Of a stretch of DNA of 64,000 nt, positions 59,569 to 64,000 are shown one piece after another. Below the pieces are notes generated by a model. That model made no database searches. It was not told the DNA's origin and saw only the letters and a list, made by a program, of their open reading frames with translations. Made by a program: the position numbers and the translations under genes. The first letter of the stretch is position 1. Each line of letters starts with the position of its first letter. The DNA comes from Aculops lycopersici (taxonomy: Eukaryota > Arthropoda > Arachnida > Trombidiformes > Eriophyidae): positions 2,713,603 through 2,777,602 of the forward strand of contig WNKI01000001.1 of the NCBI GenBank assembly GCA_015350385.1. Reading direction: 5' to 3'.

Positions 59569-61008
59569 ATGGCCACCGCGCTTTTAAACGTGGAAAACAT
59601 CAACCAGAACATCAGAAATCTCGAGTATGCAGTCAGAGGTCCCCTCGTTATTAGAGCCGTGCAATTAGCCAAGGAACTGGAGCAAGGCGAGGAGAGGCCC
59701 TTCAAGAGTGTAATCAGGGCTAATATTGGAGATTGTCATGCAATGAACCAGAAGCCACTCACCTATTACCGTCAAATGATTGCCTGCGCCTCTTATCCAG
59801 AATTAATGGACACCAATCCTAATATTCCCAACGACGTCAAGGAGAGGGCTAGAGAGATACTCAAGGCTTGCGGAGGCCAATCGGTTGGAGCCTATTCGGA
59901 TGCCTGTGGCATCGAGCTCATCAGGCGCCAATGTGCCGAGTACATCCAGAATCGTGACGGTGGAGTTGAGTCCAAGTGGCAAAATATCTTCTTAACCACG
60001 GGAGCTAGCGAGGTAGTCAAGGCCACACTGTCGTTTGTAAACAAATCTAGAAAGGAAAGCTTGCCAGTTGGAGTTATGATCCCTATCCCTCAGTATCCAC
60101 TCTATTCGGCTACCATATGTGAGCTGGGGATGCACCAGGTTAGCTATTACCTGGACGAGGATCATGATTGGCGCCTGGAGATGGATGAACTGGAGCGCGC
60201 CTATGCTGAGGAGTCAACCAAATGTGATATCAGAGTTTTAGTTGTTATTAACCCGGCGAATCCAACCGGAGCCGTCTTGAGTCGCGAGAACATTTGTCAA
60301 GTTATAGAGTTTGCAAGGAAGCATAATCTACTGATTGTTGCCGATGAAGTCTATCAGCACAACATTTGGGCCGAGGGAGCTGAGTTTCATTCATTTAAGA
60401 AGTGTATGGCCGATATGAATGTCAACACCGAGCTTGTGTCCATGATGAGCGCTAGTAAGGGATACATGGGAGAATGTGGACTTCGTGGTGGCTACGGCGA
60501 GATGGTTAATTTTACACCCGAGGTGCAGGCAGTATTCTATAAACTCTTATCGGCTCGATTGTGTAGCTCTGTTTTAGGCCAAATAACAATGAGTTGCGTC
60601 GTGAATCCACCAAAGCCGGGCGAGGAGTCTTACCAGTTATTTGAGACTGAAAGACAAAAGATTTTGAGTGATCTAAAGGCGAAGGCCAAGCTTGTGGCCG
60701 ATACATTCAACTCCATCGAAGGGATTCACTGTAACAAGGTGGCCGGAGCTATGTACGCCTTCCCCCGATTGACTTTACCTGAAAAAGCAATCAAGGCTGC
60801 CGAGGCCGCTGGCCAGAAGCCGGACTTCTTTTACCTGATGGCCCTACTTGAGGAGGCTGGAATATGCGTTGTACCCGGCTCAGGTTTTGGACAATTACCT
60901 GGCACATTCCATTTTAGAACCACGATTCTACCACAACCAGATACTTTCAACGAGATGATGTCTAGATTCAAGAAGTTTCACGCAAGTTTTATCGAAAGAT
61001 ACTCTTGA
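59569..61008 (+). CDS. Alanine aminotransferase
   Basis: A PLP-dependent fold-type I enzyme interconverting alanine plus 2-oxoglutarate with pyruvate plus glutamate. The 479 residues match the whole family. The N-terminus NINQNIRNLEYAVRGPLVIRA, then NIGDCHAMNQKPLTYYRQ, and GAYSDACGIELIR are hallmarks of animal and plant ALT. The catalytic lysine is Lys297 in SASKGYMGECGLRGGY. The substrate and cofactor loop NPANPTGAVLS and the DEVYQ motif are intact. The C-terminal small domain ends with the GSGFGQLPGTFHFRTTIL motif. The gene is a single exon. No mitochondrial targeting sequence is evident at the chosen ATG, which suggests a cytosolic enzyme. No canonical AATAAA follows closely; AATAGA near 61188 is a weak alternative. 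Confidence 0.96.
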   Translation: MATALLNVENINQNIRNLEYAVRGPLVIRAVQLAKELEQGEERPFKSVIRANIGDCHAMNQKPLTYYRQMIACASYPELMDTNPNIPNDVKERAREILKACGGQSVGAYSDACGIELIRRQCAEYIQNRDGGVESKWQNIFLTTGASEVVKATLSFVNKSRKESLPVGVMIPIPQYPLYSATICELGMHQVSYYLDEDHDWRLEMDELERAYAEESTKCDIRVLVVINPANPTGAVLSRENICQVIEFARKHNLLIVADEVYQHNIWAEGAEFHSFKKCMADMNVNTELVSMMSASKGYMGECGLRGGYGEMVNFTPEVQAVFYKLLSARLCSSVLGQITMSCVVNPPKPGEESYQLFETERQKILSDLKAKAKLVADTFNSIEGIHCNKVAGAMYAFPRLTLPEKAIKAAEAAGQKPDFFYLMALLEEAGICVVPGSGFGQLPGTFHFRTTILPQPDTFNEMMSRFKKFHASFIERYS

Positions 61009-61484
61009 TTCATCATTACAATCACACCTTCAACATCCAAACCCAAATCAAATGGTCTCAAAGATTGAATCGATTATTATTTCTTATCAAGACTAACATG
61101 GCAATTTTGTTCATGCAAGCAATAGGATTTTATCAGATTCTTTGGCAACAGTCTAATGTAAACTTTGTTATATTTGTACTAAGAATAGATACAAATTAAG
61201 CAGCCAAGGCTAACATCTGAGATGTCAGAGCCAAATCAAAGCTCAAAAATTGTTACTATCAAACTAAAAACCATCAAATCAAGTGGTTATTTTAACCCCA
61301 AATGTATCTCAACCATATAAAAGTCTTTGTGGACCTAGAGGTATGATATAATGAAAGCTTTGAGAGGCAATACTGCTGAAAGTTTCGAGAATACATAAGC
61401 AAACCATGTATAAGAAGATTAATGGGGAGATCTACGTAAGCTTATGGTTAGCCTCATCAATATCAAGCTTCATAGCTTTTACAT
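61009..61484. other. Convergent 3' region of alanine aminotransferase and the secreted-protein gene
   Basis: AT-rich noncoding sequence of 476 bp between two stop codons on opposite strands. No canonical poly(A) hexamer is clear for either gene, although variant hexamers occur. Nothing else is recognised. Confidence 0.5.
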
Positions 61485-62897
61485 TTAATTCATATCATTC
61501 TTCTTCAATTGCTTTGCCTTGTGAAAAGCAGCCTTAGTCACCTTCTTAACCAAAGCGTTAATATCCCTCCTGTTAAGCATATCACAAATACGGATGCGAA
61601 TCCATCCAGTTAGGAATCCAAATAGCTCGTCGCCCTCCTTGGCTTGGTATCGGTCATTCTTATCTAGCAAAGTCTCGCTGTAGGAGGCCGGAATGTAGAC
61701 CCTCGGACCGAGTTGCTCCATGTAGTTTTGGCACGGGATGGCAATGTATTTAACCAACATCTCTTTGACCTTATCCTCTCTCATTAATGGCTTATGGCTG
61801 GCCAATCCATAATCATGTGGTTGTAGGAGGTCAGCATCGGGGTCGTCCTTTGCAAGTTCCTCCAAAACCTCGAGAGTGGCAACACCGTCCTGATTGTGGT
61901 GGACGTGGCGAATGTCGCGTAACACATTGATTATGTCAATATCAGCCTTGAACCACTTCTTGAAATCGAAGATCCAGAACTTGGAATTGTTGAGCTTGTA
62001 GTTTTTGATGATGCCATCGGTAAACAATTCAACATTATGGAGGACGTTCTTGTCAATTGTAGCGTAGATTTCATTGAACAAAGTTGGATAAACATCGTGA
62101 CAAGCGGTGGCGTGATCATAAGCGTACTTGTGGATCAATTTTTCAACGTGACGCAACTTTCCAATCTTGCTCCTTGACCTGTGTGTCCTACCATTGGTAG
62201 CACGGTCATTCATGTAGATGATACGGAAACGATCCCATGAGCATTTGTTGTTTGGATCAACAGGTGCAACCAAGGCGGTGAATTGTCTTAATGCAGGCAG
62301 GAAACACTTGTTCAAGATGGAAGGTTTCGCCTCCTCCTCTTGCAAGCGTTGAACGGCCATCTTCATGGAGTCCTCTGGGTAGGCGGCCTTGCCTCCCTCA
62401 ACCTCTTTAACCAAGAAATCGTCGATACGACGATAGACACGACTGAAGTATGGACCGCAAATGAGCTCGTCAATGGCGTTTTGTCCATCTCCTGGATACA
62501 AGGCCTCTTCCATGTTGACCTGATTGATTGGAATGTAACTCAAGGTTGGAGTTAGATCTTCCAGAACGTTGTTACGAGTTGCCTCTTTATCAGCCTCCTC
62601 CTCGGCAGCCTCCTCAGGGTCAAATGGCACAACCGGAACCAAAGTTGGTGGCTGAGTTGGTTCAGCTGGCTCAGCTGGCTCATCTGAATCAGCTGTCTCA
62701 GCTAGTTCTGCTGGCTCAGCTGGTTCAACTAGTTCAGCTAGTTCAACTGGTTTAACTAGTTCAACTAGTTCAACTAGTTTAGCTGGCCCCTCAACTTTCA
62801 AATCCTGATCATCTGCGGCGTCCTCCTTCTCACAGTTGATCCTCTCAACGGATCCTATGGCCAATAAGCCCAACAGTAAAACTAGGTGCAATTTCAT
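61485..62897 (-). CDS. Secreted protein of unknown family with an acidic tripeptide-repeat domain
   Basis: A single-exon, 470-residue protein. The N-terminus MKLHLVLLLGLLAIGS is a clear signal peptide with likely cleavage near residues 16-22. Residues about 40-80 are tandem tripeptides of the type (L/P/A)-(V/A)-E, such as LVELVELVKPVELAEL. A second acidic stretch follows (PEEAAEEEADKE). Residues about 110-470 look like a folded, mostly helical domain with six cysteines (CGPYF, CFLP, CSWD, CHDV, CQNY, CDML) and a basic C-terminus (KAAFHKAKQLKKNDMN). There is no transmembrane segment after the signal, so it is probably secreted. I recognise no family. In a plant-feeding mite it would be a candidate salivary or cuticular protein, but that is speculation. 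Confidence 0.8.
   Translation of the reverse strand: MKLHLVLLLGLLAIGSVERINCEKEDAADDQDLKVEGPAKLVELVELVKPVELAELVEPAEPAELAETADSDEPAEPAEPTQPPTLVPVVPFDPEEAAEEEADKEATRNNVLEDLTPTLSYIPINQVNMEEALYPGDGQNAIDELICGPYFSRVYRRIDDFLVKEVEGGKAAYPEDSMKMAVQRLQEEEAKPSILNKCFLPALRQFTALVAPVDPNNKCSWDRFRIIYMNDRATNGRTHRSRSKIGKLRHVEKLIHKYAYDHATACHDVYPTLFNEIYATIDKNVLHNVELFTDGIIKNYKLNNSKFWIFDFKKWFKADIDIINVLRDIRHVHHNQDGVATLEVLEELAKDDPDADLLQPHDYGLASHKPLMREDKVKEMLVKYIAIPCQNYMEQLGPRVYIPASYSETLLDKNDRYQAKEGDELFGFLTGWIRIRICDMLNRRDINALVKKVTKAAFHKAKQLKKNDMN
62649..62790 (-). repeat. Degenerate 9-bp tandem repeat within the secreted-protein CDS
   Basis: On the + strand, units alternate between TTCAACTAG and GCTCAGCTG types. Translated on the - strand they give the (L/P/A)-(V/A)-E tripeptides. 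The unit length is a multiple of three, so copy-number change keeps the frame. Confidence 0.8.
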
Positions 62898-63516
62898 TGT
62901 AAATTACTCTTTATTCCTTGATTTGGAATCTCCGAATGACTACCCATGAATGACTGTGATCTAGATTGCAGTTTTGCCGAAGGCGTCGCCGTAAGTTGGA
63001 GCCTCTGTGACGTATGCTCAGAAAAGTTCATGCATAAATATAGTTGTAGGTAGAGAAACTTGGCAATCATTGTATAGGAAAGGGATATAAATAACTGTCT
63101 GTGTCTGGGATGCCGCAATCCCAAAAGAACTTGCACAGGTATTTGACATAGCAATAGACTTTTCCATATCGAGTCAAAGTGTCACGTTGGCCGCGACCGC
63201 AACCTGTTGACAGCGACACTTACGTTTTATAGTTCACTTTCCATCAAAAAGAACTACTGAACTTCGGCGAACTTGTCCACACTCACTCCTCTCTCGACAA
63301 TCTTGTCAAGATCTATTTAAATTAGCAAATCTCAAATAAGGTAACGAATCCAGTCGGTTTCAAAGAAGCCACCATCTATATCTAAATTGTGCAAAATTTT
63401 TGGTGCTGTCTGTAGGAACACTTTTCGGATTGATCTAGAGTGACCAAGCGGCTAATTTCTCTCAGAGCTGAAATGGAACACCTGTTGAATATGCTTGGCT
63501 TGGCTGATTCCTCGTT

Positions 63517-63743
63517 CTATTTCTCGATAGTCTTCTCAATTGTCGCGAGCATTGTAGCGGCTTGATCATCTGATACATTCCACAAATAAATCCGTCCATC
63601 ATGTTTCACTGGTCGCTTGGCATCTTGTCCGCTTCAATATCAAAGCGCTCGGGCTCGAAACCTGGCACTAGATGCTCGAGAACCTCGTGTGGGACTTCCT
63701 TTGTGTCGGAAGCCTCCTCGGCGTAAAGAGGCTCAGTAATGTC
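63517..63743 (-). pseudogene. Possible broken gene fragment or terminal exons, unknown
   Basis: Two adjacent - strand reading frames have coding-like composition. One (63606-63743) reads with VPHEVLEHLVPGFEPERFD and ends at TGA 63606-63608. The other (63517-63633) overlaps it in a different frame, contains KHDGRIYLWNVSDD and ends at TAG 63517-63519. Neither has a start codon, and further stops (TGA at 63744 and 63750) lie upstream. This fits a frameshifted remnant of one gene, or a sequencing indel, or spliced terminal exons. I recognise no family, and chance is not excluded. Confidence 0.25.
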
Positions 63744-63933
63744 TCAGACTCACCCATAAAGAGATGGAGCACTGAACTTTTCTTCATATATTCTTGTAGT
63801 CCTCACGAGACTAGCTCAGAATATGTGTAAAAATTTTCTCTCCACCTCGGCAACCGAAAAAAAATTACACCTTGAAAATTCGAACTTTTCTATGGGCGCT
63901 GTAGAAAAGCTATCGAGTTTTCACCTTCATTTT

Positions 63934-63972
63934 GCTACAGCCAGCACCAGAATTTTTGGTGTTGGCTGTAGC
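63934..63972. repeat. 15-bp inverted repeat, related to a copy at 63396
   Basis: GCTACAGCCAGCACC and GGTGTTGGCTGTAGC pair with one mismatch around a 9-nt loop. The right half, AATTTTTGGTG(T/C)TG(G/T)CTGTAG, also occurs at about 63396-63416, so this is a dispersed short repeat, perhaps the end of a MITE family. Confidence 0.5.
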
Positions 63973-64000
63973 TCAAGGGGTTGAATTTTTTCACCTCAAA

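Larger units (their letters stand above)
62898..64000. other. Upstream region of the secreted-protein gene and window end
   Basis: The first 200 bp should contain the promoter. The nearest TATA-like sequence on the - strand is TATATTTA at 63036-63043. Further right are the gene remnant (63517-63743) and the short inverted repeat near 63934. Nothing else is recognised. Confidence 0.4.

Overview
This is an animal nuclear genome window, most likely from an arthropod or another ecdysozoan. The evidence is a Meis/Homothorax-class TALE homeobox gene, a Coracle/band 4.1 FERM protein, Rab21, guanylate kinase and alanine aminotransferase, together with spliceosomal GT-AG junctions and AATAAA poly(A) signals. 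CpG does not look depleted. Five of the six clear genes have coding regions of 0.57-2.3 kb with no intron inside them. That includes a 777-codon band 4.1 protein, a family that is normally split into many exons. An intron-poor lineage such as an acariform or eriophyoid mite would fit, but this is inference and the species is not proven.

Positions 1-47.1 kb are the 3' part of a homothorax (hth/Meis) gene on the + strand. A 229-nt exon (12194-12422) carries the linker and the first 48 residues of the homeodomain. The final coding exon (44890-45205) carries the rest of the homeodomain and the C-terminus. Between them lies a 32,467-bp intron. The 12.2 kb before the first exon is presumably also intron, because upstream exons with the Meis N-terminal domain were not found. 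This roughly 45 kb of noncoding DNA is full of microsatellites (GA, CA, CAA, CGA, GGT, CAGT), CAGGTAG heptamers, candidate recursive-splice sites and a few isolated ORFs. It reads as the regulatory domain of a developmental gene. The hth 3' UTR probably ends at poly(A) signals near 47.1 kb.

Positions 48-64 kb are more compact. Rab21 (+, 48617-49477) has an unusual low-complexity insertion and a CxxC tail. It is followed by about 4.9 kb of noncoding sequence that probably holds the promoter and 5' UTR intron of the FERM gene (+, 54399-56732). That gene converges on guanylate kinase (-, 57064-57633), and the two poly(A) signals lie only 54 bp apart. The 1.9 kb between guanylate kinase and alanine aminotransferase (+, 59569-61008) is a divergent promoter region holding a striking inverted-repeat (foldback) element of about 300 bp. 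Alanine aminotransferase converges on an unrecognised secreted protein (-, 61485-62897) with an acidic tripeptide-repeat domain. The last kilobase contains a possible broken gene remnant and a short dispersed inverted repeat.

The genes do not form an operon or a single pathway. The layout resembles a developmental gene with an oversized noncoding domain next to housekeeping bystanders. No CRISPR array, rRNA, recognisable tRNA or coding transposon was seen.
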